Shown here: positions 8,001 to 14,817 of the stretch, piece by piece
Layout of the letters: the number at the start of each line of letters is the position of its first letter
How positions within the stretch are numbered: position 1 is the first letter of the stretch
Assembly: GCA_964534355.1 (NCBI GenBank)
Contig: CAZHNZ010000047.1
Location: 1 to 28,237, forward strand
Source of the DNA: CAXXIC01 sp964534355
Lineage (GTDB): Bacteria > Bacteroidota > Bacteroidia > Bacteroidales > UBA7332
Direction: 5' to 3'
DNA length: 28,237 nucleotides
Translations under genes and position numbers: made by a program
Notes under the pieces: model-generated
The model's input: the letters and a program-made list of their open reading frames with translations, nothing else
Told to the model about the DNA's origin: nothing
Database searches by the model: none

Positions 8001-8085
8001 AAATTTTAGGGGTGCTTGACAATAGTCAGGCTGAGATTATACCCTTTGAACCTGATGCGGGTAATGCCGTCGCAGGGAAAAAGAC
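8001..8085 (+). promoter_or_regulatory. TPP riboswitch (THI element)
   Basis: The conserved TPP-aptamer blocks occur in order: GGGGTGC (8009-8015), a small P3-type hairpin TGACAATAGTCA, CTGAGA (8031-8036), ACCCTTTGAACCTGAT (8041-8056), GGGTAATGCCG (8059-8069) and CGCAGGGAAA (8071-8080). The aptamer binds thiamin pyrophosphate, usually repressing the downstream gene. The following genes (receptor, PnuT-type transporter, thiamin pyrophosphokinase) fit this. The expression platform lies in 8086-8204. There is a GACCCC followed by six T's near 8128-8137, whose CCCC could compete for the GGGG of the aptamer. I cannot decide between transcription and translation control. Confidence 0.95.
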
Positions 8086-8204
8086 ACGGTTAGTGCACGA
8101 CCATTCCGGTATTCTTCTCTTTTATTCAGACCCCTTTTTTGTTTAATCAATTGACTTAAAAATCCGACAACTTGTCTGTTTGGGTCAGTTTAATATTCAT
8201 CTAA

Positions 8205-10454
8205 ATGAAAAAGGTTTTCATCGCTCTTTCCGGTATCGCTATGGCCGGATTATCCATTCATGCTCAACAAAAACAGGACACCATCCGACTGGTTAATTTG
8301 CAGGAAGTACAGGTCTCTTCTACCCGTGCTTCGGGTAAAGCACCCATGGCATTCAGCAATGTCTCGAAAGCAGAAATCAAAAAACAGAATTTCGGGCAGG
8401 ATATCCCGTTTCTGCTCTCACTCACACCTTCGTTGGTGGCCACTTCCGATGCCGGTGCCGGCGTGGGGTATACCGGTTTTCGCATTCGGGGTACAGATGC
8501 TTCGCGTATCAATGTGACTACCAATGGCATTCCCCTCAACGATGCCGAATCGCATGGCGTTTATTGGGTTAATATGCCCGATTTTGCCTCGTCGCTCGAA
8601 GATTTACAAATTCAGCGGGGTGTAGGTTCATCGACCAACGGTGCAGGCGCATTTGGTGCTTCGCTCAACATGAAGACAGAGAATCTGTCGGCTAAGCCCT
8701 ACACCGAAGTAAATGGCGCTTATGGTTCTTTCAATACATCGAAGGCCACATTCAAAATCGGTTCCGGATTAATCAATAACCATTGGGCTTTTGATGCCCG
8801 TTTGTCGAACATCCATTCCGATGGTTACATCGACCGGGCGACTACGGATCTGCAATCGTATTTTGTTCAGGGTGGTTATTTTACCAAAAACACGGTGATA
8901 AAACTGGTTTCGTTTGGCGGCAAAGAGCGCACCTACCACGCATGGGATGGCGTGCCGAAGGATTCACTTGCCACTCACCGCACATTCAACCCAAGTGGCT
9001 ATATCGCTGACGATGCTTCCGGTAAACCTATGTACTACAAGGATCAAACCGACAACTATACCCAAACGCACTATCAGTTGATGCTGACTCACACATTCAG
9101 TCCTGAGCTAAACATCAATGCTGCCTTGCATTACACAAAGGGTAAAGGTTATTACGAAGAGTACAAAGTGGGTCGTAAACTGGTGGAATATGGGTTAGTA
9201 CCCTTCACCTATAATAATGCAACTCAGAAAAAAAGTGATTTGGTTCGTCAAAAATGGCTGGACAATGATTTTGGTGGCGCTGTCTTTTCGTTGAACTATG
9301 CCAAAGGGGATTTTAGTGGCTCATTCGGCGGAGGTGTAAACAGATACGAAGGAAATCATTTTGGCAAAATCATGTGGGTGAAAAACTATGCAGGAGATGC
9401 TTCATTTGCACCCGGCAAAGAGTTTTACCGCAGCACCGGTGACAAAACAGATGCAAATACCTATCTGAAAGCCAACTATACTATTTTCAAAAATCTGAAT
9501 GTGTATGCCGATTTGCAGTACCGTTTTATCGACTACAGAATAAAAGGTCAGAATGATACGTGGGACTGGATGGCCGGTGCTATGCAGCAACTGGATATCC
9601 ACAAGCAATTCAACTTTTTCAACCCCAAAGGAGGATTATTCTACCGGATTAATAAGAATCAGCAGGCTTATGCCTCGGTAGCCGTAGCGCATCGCGAGCC
9701 TACCCGCAACAACTATACCGATGGCTCGGTGACAGATAATCCGGTTGCTGAAAAGTTGCTCGATTACGAACTGGGTTATCAGTTTCAGAACAATACCTTC
9801 TCGTTCGGTGTTAATCTTTACCGGATGAACTACGACAATCAGCTGGTGTTGACCGGTAAAGTGAATGAAATTGGCGAACCATTGACCTCAAACATCAAAG
9901 AGAGTTACCGCACCGGCGTAGAAGTAATGGCCGGAGTGAAAATTACCGACTGGTTGAAATGGAACGGAAACGCAACTTTCAGCAAAAACAGAATCAAAAA
10001 CTACTCAGAGTTTGTAGATTTGTACGATGAAAACTGGGACTGGAGCACTCAGGTGGAAAACAAACTGGGAACGTCACCCATTGCGTTTTCGCCCGACGTG
10101 GTTGCCAACAGTATTTTTGAGGCCGGATACAGAAACTGGAACATCGCTCTTCAATCGGGCTATGTAAGCAAACAATACATAGACAATACCGGCACTGATG
10201 CGCGTTCTTTGAATGCCTATTTTGTAAACAACCTCAGAATGGGATATTCTTTTAAATTGAAGAATGTAAAAGAAATATCGGTTAATCTGCTAGTTAACAA
10301 TATATTAAATGAGAAATACGAAAGCAATGCCTGGGTTTATTCCTACTACAATCAACCCAGTGCTGCAAGTCCCCAAAAAGACCGTTACGAAGACTTCGGA
10401 TATTATCCGCAGGCCGGACGAAACATCATGGCGGCTGTTTCTCTTAAATTTTAA
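8205..10454 (+). CDS. TonB-dependent outer-membrane receptor, probably for thiamin
   Basis: The 749-residue protein has a signal peptide (MKKVFIALSGIAMAGLSIHA). A TonB-box-like start of the mature protein (LQEVQVSSTR) comes next, then a plug domain to about residue 155 with GFRIRGTDASRINVTTNGIPLNDAESHGVYW and IQRGVGSSTNGAGAFGASLNMKT in shorter conserved pieces. A 22-strand-type barrel rich in aromatic turns fills the rest and ends in the typical C-terminal phenylalanine (VSLKF). Substrate is inferred from context: it sits directly under a TPP riboswitch and 2 bp ahead of a PnuT-type transporter and thiN. In Bacteroides thetaiotaomicron the comparable receptor is called OMthi. It would import thiamin or a phosphate ester across the outer membrane using TonB energy. 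Confidence 0.92.
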   Translation: MKKVFIALSGIAMAGLSIHAQQKQDTIRLVNLQEVQVSSTRASGKAPMAFSNVSKAEIKKQNFGQDIPFLLSLTPSLVATSDAGAGVGYTGFRIRGTDASRINVTTNGIPLNDAESHGVYWVNMPDFASSLEDLQIQRGVGSSTNGAGAFGASLNMKTENLSAKPYTEVNGAYGSFNTSKATFKIGSGLINNHWAFDARLSNIHSDGYIDRATTDLQSYFVQGGYFTKNTVIKLVSFGGKERTYHAWDGVPKDSLATHRTFNPSGYIADDASGKPMYYKDQTDNYTQTHYQLMLTHTFSPELNINAALHYTKGKGYYEEYKVGRKLVEYGLVPFTYNNATQKKSDLVRQKWLDNDFGGAVFSLNYAKGDFSGSFGGGVNRYEGNHFGKIMWVKNYAGDASFAPGKEFYRSTGDKTDANTYLKANYTIFKNLNVYADLQYRFIDYRIKGQNDTWDWMAGAMQQLDIHKQFNFFNPKGGLFYRINKNQQAYASVAVAHREPTRNNYTDGSVTDNPVAEKLLDYELGYQFQNNTFSFGVNLYRMNYDNQLVLTGKVNEIGEPLTSNIKESYRTGVEVMAGVKITDWLKWNGNATFSKNRIKNYSEFVDLYDENWDWSTQVENKLGTSPIAFSPDVVANSIFEAGYRNWNIALQSGYVSKQYIDNTGTDARSLNAYFVNNLRMGYSFKLKNVKEISVNLLVNNILNEKYESNAWVYSYYNQPSAASPQKDRYEDFGYYPQAGRNIMAAVSLKF

Positions 10455-10456
10455 TC

Positions 10457-11080
10457 ATGTTTGATTATTTGCGTGTAAATTGGTTAGAGTGGTTCGGTGT
10501 TATCACCGGACTGCTCTATTTATATTACGAGATAAAGCAGAATTCCCATATGTGGGTGGTCGGTTTTATCTCTTCATTGGTTTATATGTATATCTTCTGG
10601 ATATCCAAAATTTATGCCGATTCGGTGCTTTATTTCTACTATGTGGCGATGAGTATATACGGCTTTGTTTACTGGCGAAAGGTTCAGACGGGAAATCTGC
10701 CGGACGAAAATCCGCCTTCGCCCCCTTATCTGATGCTCAATCGCCGGCTGATGTGGCAATTGTCGGCAATAGCAGCTTTACTCTTTCTTTTTATTTCGCA
10801 GGTGTTGTCCCGTTTTACCGATTCGCCTGTTCCCTATTCCGATGCTCTCAATAGTTCGCTTAGCATCATTGCCACATGGATGGTGGCCAGAAAATACATC
10901 GAACATTGGTTTGTCTGGATTTTTATCAACCTCTTTTCGGCATTTCTTTTCTATTCCCGGGGATTGTATCCGACCACATTCCTCTTTTTTGCTTACAGTT
11001 TCTTATCTGTGTATGGCTATTACAGCTGGCGACGTATGCCGGCTATGGTGGCACAACCCGTAAAACCAAACGATAAATGA
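10457..11080 (+). CDS. pnuT: PnuT-type thiamin transporter (PnuC family)
   Basis: The 207-residue, highly hydrophobic protein has about seven membrane helices and PnuC-family features: LEWFGVITGLLYLYYEIKQN at the start, a WVVGFISSLVYMYIFW helix, DSVLYFYYVAMSIYGFVYWRK in the middle, and the repeated form SFLSVYGYYSWRR near the end. PnuC proteins move nicotinamide riboside. Members under TPP riboswitches (PnuT) move thiamin by facilitated diffusion, with phosphorylation trapping it inside. The start is 2 bp after the receptor stop, and the stop overlaps the thiN start by 4 bp (ATGA), so translation is probably coupled. The assignment to thiamin rests on context. Confidence 0.92.
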   Translation: MFDYLRVNWLEWFGVITGLLYLYYEIKQNSHMWVVGFISSLVYMYIFWISKIYADSVLYFYYVAMSIYGFVYWRKVQTGNLPDENPPSPPYLMLNRRLMWQLSAIAALLFLFISQVLSRFTDSPVPYSDALNSSLSIIATWMVARKYIEHWFVWIFINLFSAFLFYSRGLYPTTFLFFAYSFLSVYGYYSWRRMPAMVAQPVKPNDK

Positions 11081-11718
11081 GTGCTTTTGAAACCTTCGAT
11101 GTTATTGTGTTGGCAAATGGCCTCTTTCCGGTCCGGCAATCGGTCTTAGATCTGCTTTACAGGGCTAACATGCTCATTTGCTGCGATGGAGCTGCTCATA
11201 ATCTGTTGGGAAGAAACATTACCCCTGATTATATTGTGGGCGATTCAGACAGTCTGACCGATGATGTTCGAAGCACCTGGGGCGACCGCATTATCTCTGT
11301 GCCCGATCAGGATACAAACGACCTCACCAAAGCCATTCTTTTTTGCATCGGGAAAGGTTATCGTTCTGTACTGATTATTGGTGCCACGGGTTTGCGCGAA
11401 GACCATACCCTGGGCAACATCTCGCTGCTGCAATACTATTCCACCCTGTTGGATTCTGTCTCTATGTTTTCCGACTTTGGTTTTTTTACGCCAATCACCT
11501 CTACCACACGGTTCAGCTCTTGTGCGGGGCAACAGGTGTCGCTCTTTTCGCTAACGCCCGATTGTCGGCTTACTTTTCACGGACTGAAGTATCCGTTTGA
11601 CAAAAATTGCCTCACTTCGTGGTGGCAGGGCACGCTAAACGAAGCAGTTGCCAATGAATTTACAATTGAACTACACAATCCGGGGCAGGTTATCGTCTAT
11701 CAGCTTTGGCCGGAGTAG
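11077..11718 (+). CDS. thiN: Thiamin pyrophosphokinase
   Basis: Transfers pyrophosphate from ATP to thiamin to give TPP, the ligand of the upstream riboswitch. The 213-residue protein shows the family motifs CDGAAHNLL (36-44), PDYIVGDSDSL (50-60), DQDTNDLTKA (77-86) and GATGLREDHTLGNISLL (102-118), with the acidic residues that hold Mg-ATP. The C-terminal half is the beta-rich thiamin-binding domain and is less conserved. It is the last gene of the operon, overlapping pnuT by 4 bp. Its 3' end also overlaps the convergent comEC gene by 29 bp. In Bacteroides this gene is called tnr3. Confidence 0.94.
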   Translation: MSAFETFDVIVLANGLFPVRQSVLDLLYRANMLICCDGAAHNLLGRNITPDYIVGDSDSLTDDVRSTWGDRIISVPDQDTNDLTKAILFCIGKGYRSVLIIGATGLREDHTLGNISLLQYYSTLLDSVSMFSDFGFFTPITSTTRFSSCAGQQVSLFSLTPDCRLTFHGLKYPFDKNCLTSWWQGTLNEAVANEFTIELHNPGQVIVYQLWPE

Positions 11719-13684
11719 CCGGGCTGTTTAAATCTATTCGGAGTGCACCCTTTTGAGCGATGTTGTAACAGCCAACAGTTGCCTCTTTCGTTTCAGACTC
11801 TATCTGATTGGCATAATACGGACTTAGTCCGGCATCGAGCACCAGCCGGCCAAACCGATATTGTTTTTTAAGTTCCGCTAAATTTCCCTTAAATCCTTTT
11901 TGCAAAATCAGGTAGTCGCAGCTCAGCGCAAAGTCCGTTTCTCGGTATCTGATATCTTCGGCCAAACAGACTATTCGTTTCCCTTTCAGCAAATGATAGC
12001 GTTCTTTGGGCGCTGCAATCACCGATTTACCGTTCGAAAGCAACTCAATTGTTGTCGTTCCATAAGTATTATATATCCATATTTCAGCCCTGTCCCGCAC
12101 AGTTATTCTGCGCTCTATCTCGCTTATTTCCAATACAATAATTGTACCAATGGCGCAAAACAGAAATGCAATCCGTCTTTTGTAGGCAAACAGCACGACA
12201 AACAACAACAGCGCATAAATGATCAATATCTGAATCAGGGTGGGGTGCAATTCCCGGATCAGCGCATACGGAAACCGGGCAAACCACTGCGTAGCCAGCT
12301 CGGTCGCCATCAGCATCCAGTGAAGTGGCACCGCCATTACCGGATGAAAAACGCCAACCGATTGAAGGGCAGCACACCCCGTTGCCCAATAGACCAACAA
12401 CCCATTGAAGGGCAATACGGCCAGATTGGCAATCAAAAACAAAACCGGAAACTGATTGAAGTAGAAAATGCTCAGCGGCGAGGTCGCTAGTTGTGCCGCA
12501 AGGGTCATTGTGGATAATTCAGTCACGTAGCGCCACCTCTTTTTTAGCTGTAAAATGCGGTCGCCTAGCAGGTCCTGCGAAAAGAACAACCCCAGCACAG
12601 CCAGATAACTCAACTGAAAACCAATATCAAACAACGTGAACGGATTAATGAGCAACAAGCAGATAGCCGACAAAAACATGGCATTAAGCGTATGTATTCG
12701 TTTGTCAGATAGTCCGGCCAGCATCAATGCCGTTAGCATCAGCGCAGCTCTGTTTACAGATGCCGAAAGCCCTGTAACAAAAGCAAATATCCATAAAAAC
12801 AGAATGACAATCACATATTTGGCGCGATACCATTTCGAATTTTTGGGAATAAAACCCAGCAAAAACCACACCATCGCAAACAGCATCGCTGTCTGCATAC
12901 CACTCACAGCCATCAGGTGCGACAGTCCGACAGAGCTAAAATTACTCTTCTGCTCAGGCGTAAGCGAGTCGGTATATCCGATAGTAATACCGCTCAGCAG
13001 AGCAAATTCATTCTCTTGGAACCGAAAACTACGAAAAATATTTAGAATCTCTTCCCGCATATCTGCTGCCAGGTAGAAAAGACTAAAATCCCGATCGGCC
13101 GATACCAGCCGCCACGATGCCGAATCGATATACGCTGTACCCGAAATACCCTGCCGGTGCAGATAGCTGCCGTAGTCGAAACCACCCGGCCGGGCTGTAT
13201 TCACCGGCTTTCGCGGTGTAGCCCCAATCACTACTTTCCACCCCTGTTTCAGGGCAATACTCTCTCTGTTTTTCTCAAAATAACCGACTATTTTGCAGCT
13301 GCTGCCACCACTGCTATCCGCCTGCTGCACTTTCAGCAAACAATGCACACTATGCTCTTTGACCTCGGGAACACTCATCACCTCTGCCGTATAGAGTCGC
13401 TTCCCGGCCGGAAACTCAACACCCACCCGGCTATCTATCCGGGCAGTCAGCCAAAAACCGACTGCGGCACTCGCCACAGCCGTAAGCAAATTATTGTAAT
13501 ATCTTTTGTATGAAGGCGATAGCAACGGTCGGATATACCGGCTTCCCAGCCACATTAAAACCGAAATAACCACTAAAACGATACCCCACAAGTCCACCGG
13601 TTGAGCCACAAACAGCAAAATGCCCGCTATCAACGGCAGAAGCACCCGAAAAGCCGGAACCTGAGATATGGTGGGCAAACGCAT
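11690..13684 (-). CDS. ComEC/Rec2-family membrane protein without metallo-beta-lactamase domain
   Basis: ComEC forms the inner-membrane channel for single-stranded DNA in natural transformation. The 664-residue protein begins with paired membrane helices and a DUF4131-type segment (to about residue 190). The ComEC core follows (about 225-500), marked by GITIGYTDSLTPEQKSNFS, then HLMAVSGMQ, which corresponds to the family motif HLLAVSGLH, and many hydrophobic helices. The last about 140 residues contain no HxHxDH motif, so the C-terminal beta-lactamase-like nuclease domain is missing or degenerate. Shorter ComEC proteins of this kind are common in Bacteroidota as I recall. It lies 7 bp after rpe on the same strand. 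The function as a DNA channel is inferred from the family. Confidence 0.9.
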   Translation of the reverse strand: MRLPTISQVPAFRVLLPLIAGILLFVAQPVDLWGIVLVVISVLMWLGSRYIRPLLSPSYKRYYNNLLTAVASAAVGFWLTARIDSRVGVEFPAGKRLYTAEVMSVPEVKEHSVHCLLKVQQADSSGGSSCKIVGYFEKNRESIALKQGWKVVIGATPRKPVNTARPGGFDYGSYLHRQGISGTAYIDSASWRLVSADRDFSLFYLAADMREEILNIFRSFRFQENEFALLSGITIGYTDSLTPEQKSNFSSVGLSHLMAVSGMQTAMLFAMVWFLLGFIPKNSKWYRAKYVIVILFLWIFAFVTGLSASVNRAALMLTALMLAGLSDKRIHTLNAMFLSAICLLLINPFTLFDIGFQLSYLAVLGLFFSQDLLGDRILQLKKRWRYVTELSTMTLAAQLATSPLSIFYFNQFPVLFLIANLAVLPFNGLLVYWATGCAALQSVGVFHPVMAVPLHWMLMATELATQWFARFPYALIRELHPTLIQILIIYALLLFVVLFAYKRRIAFLFCAIGTIIVLEISEIERRITVRDRAEIWIYNTYGTTTIELLSNGKSVIAAPKERYHLLKGKRIVCLAEDIRYRETDFALSCDYLILQKGFKGNLAELKKQYRFGRLVLDAGLSPYYANQIESETKEATVGCYNIAQKGALRIDLNSPATPAKADRR

Positions 13685-13691
13685 CGCTCTG

Positions 13692-14354
13692 TTACAATCT
13701 TTTCAGGTCTGCAATGGTCTGCATCGGATTTCCCGAATTGAACACAAAACTGCCCGCCACCAGTATATCGGCACCCGCCTCAACCAGAGCTTTTCCCGTT
13801 TCCATGTTCACGCCGCCATCTATCTCTATCAGCGCATGTGAGTTTTTGCGCAGAATCAACTCTTTCAGTCTTCTTATTTTATCCAGCGAATACGGTATAA
13901 ATTTCTGATTCCCAAACCCCGGATTTACAGTCATCACCAACACCATATCTACCTCAGCTATAATCTCTTCCAGCAAATGCACCGGCGTATGCGGGTTCAG
14001 ACTCACGCCTGCATTCATCCCCGCTTCCTTTATCTGATTAATCGTTCTGTCCAGATGCGTACAAGCCTCATAATGCACCGTCATAGTCTGCGCCCCGATT
14101 GCCTTTACCTCATTCACAAACTTACCGGGTTCAACTATCATCAGGTGAGCATCCAGCGGTTTGGTGGCCACTTTATTTACATATTCCAACACCGGAAATC
14201 CAAACGAAATATTCGGCACAAACACCCCATCCATAATGTCCAGATGTATCCAGTCTGCCGTGCTGTTATTCAGCATCTCAATATCCCTTTGCAAATTCCC
14301 GAAATCGGCCGCCAATATCGACGGAGCCACCATTGTACCTTTTTTTTCTAACAT
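13692..14354 (-). CDS. rpe: Ribulose-phosphate 3-epimerase
   Basis: Interconverts ribulose 5-phosphate and xylulose 5-phosphate in the pentose phosphate pathway. I start it at 14354 (MLEKKGTMVAPSILAADFG). The longer reading from 14390 adds 12 hydrophobic residues not seen in the family. The resulting 220 residues form a normal TIM barrel with S12, H37 and D39 (IHLDIMDGVFVPN), H70 (DAHLMI), MTVNPGFGNQKF, and D179 (IEIDGGVN). These are the metal ligands and catalytic aspartates of Rpe. It is 7 bp upstream of the comEC-like gene, so the two are probably one transcript. A -7-like TATTTTTG on this strand is at 14372-14379. Confidence 0.96.
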   Translation of the reverse strand: MLEKKGTMVAPSILAADFGNLQRDIEMLNNSTADWIHLDIMDGVFVPNISFGFPVLEYVNKVATKPLDAHLMIVEPGKFVNEVKAIGAQTMTVHYEACTHLDRTINQIKEAGMNAGVSLNPHTPVHLLEEIIAEVDMVLVMTVNPGFGNQKFIPYSLDKIRRLKELILRKNSHALIEIDGGVNMETGKALVEAGADILVAGSFVFNSGNPMQTIADLKRL

Positions 14355-14817
14355 TATCGTTTTATTGAATTCAAAAATAAAAACAAACAAAATATGGGCG
14401 TGCCCCCTGTGGGGTCGGGCTATCCGCTCATAGTCCTCGCCGGTTCAGCAGTTGACTAGATATCGAGCTTTCCGGCCGGCTGTGGGCTATCCGCTTCTAT
14501 CCCTCACGCGGTGCGCTGCGGAGTGGCAGAAGCCCCGATTGGCCTTTCCTTCCCAAATTTGATGCAATATTACGAAAAAAACAGCAAAATCCCCAGATAA
14601 ACAGCTGTTTTATTGTTGGTTTACATTCTCAATATCATTCCATATCGAGTCCTCACCTGCGGGTAAAGAGCCGTATATTAGCCATTTAAAAGCAAAAACA
14701 ACATCTAAAAGTCAAAAAACAAAGACATTTTGCATCATACTGTCCCGTTTTTTTATGATATTTGCAAACTATCTTTTCGCACCATCACACATCTTATACA
14801 TCTAAATCACACGCACA
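14355..14817. other. 463-bp gene-free stretch with a GC-rich block in AT-rich DNA
   Basis: No convincing coding sequence lies here; open frames are short and lack family signals. About 14397-14548 is clearly more GC-rich than its surroundings and holds a duplicated 12-mer (separate entry), the mini-hairpin CCCCCTGTGGGG (14403-14414) and a GGCCGGC-type inverted sequence near 14473. From 14550 to 14817 the DNA is AT-rich and probably contains the GH16 promoter, but I find no good TAnnTTTG box. Confidence 0.7.
14417..14495 (+). repeat. Direct repeat GGGCTATCCGCT, two copies 67 bp apart
   Basis: The 12-mer GGGCTATCCGCT occurs exactly at 14417-14428 and 14484-14495. After each copy a similar pyrimidine-rich string follows (catagtcc and tctatccc). 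The block resembles an intergenic element that I recall being scattered through Bacteroidota genomes, sometimes mis-annotated as short proteins. Its function is unknown to me. It could be a dispersed repeat or a structured RNA. Confidence 0.6.

Noticed and set aside
11900..12490. 196-codon open frame on the plus strand
   Set aside because: Antisense to the comEC-like gene; rich in Gln, Asn and Arg, with no domain pattern.
14355..14390. N-terminal extension of Rpe
   Set aside because: The 12 extra residues are hydrophobic and absent from the family, and the frame overlaps a -7-like box.
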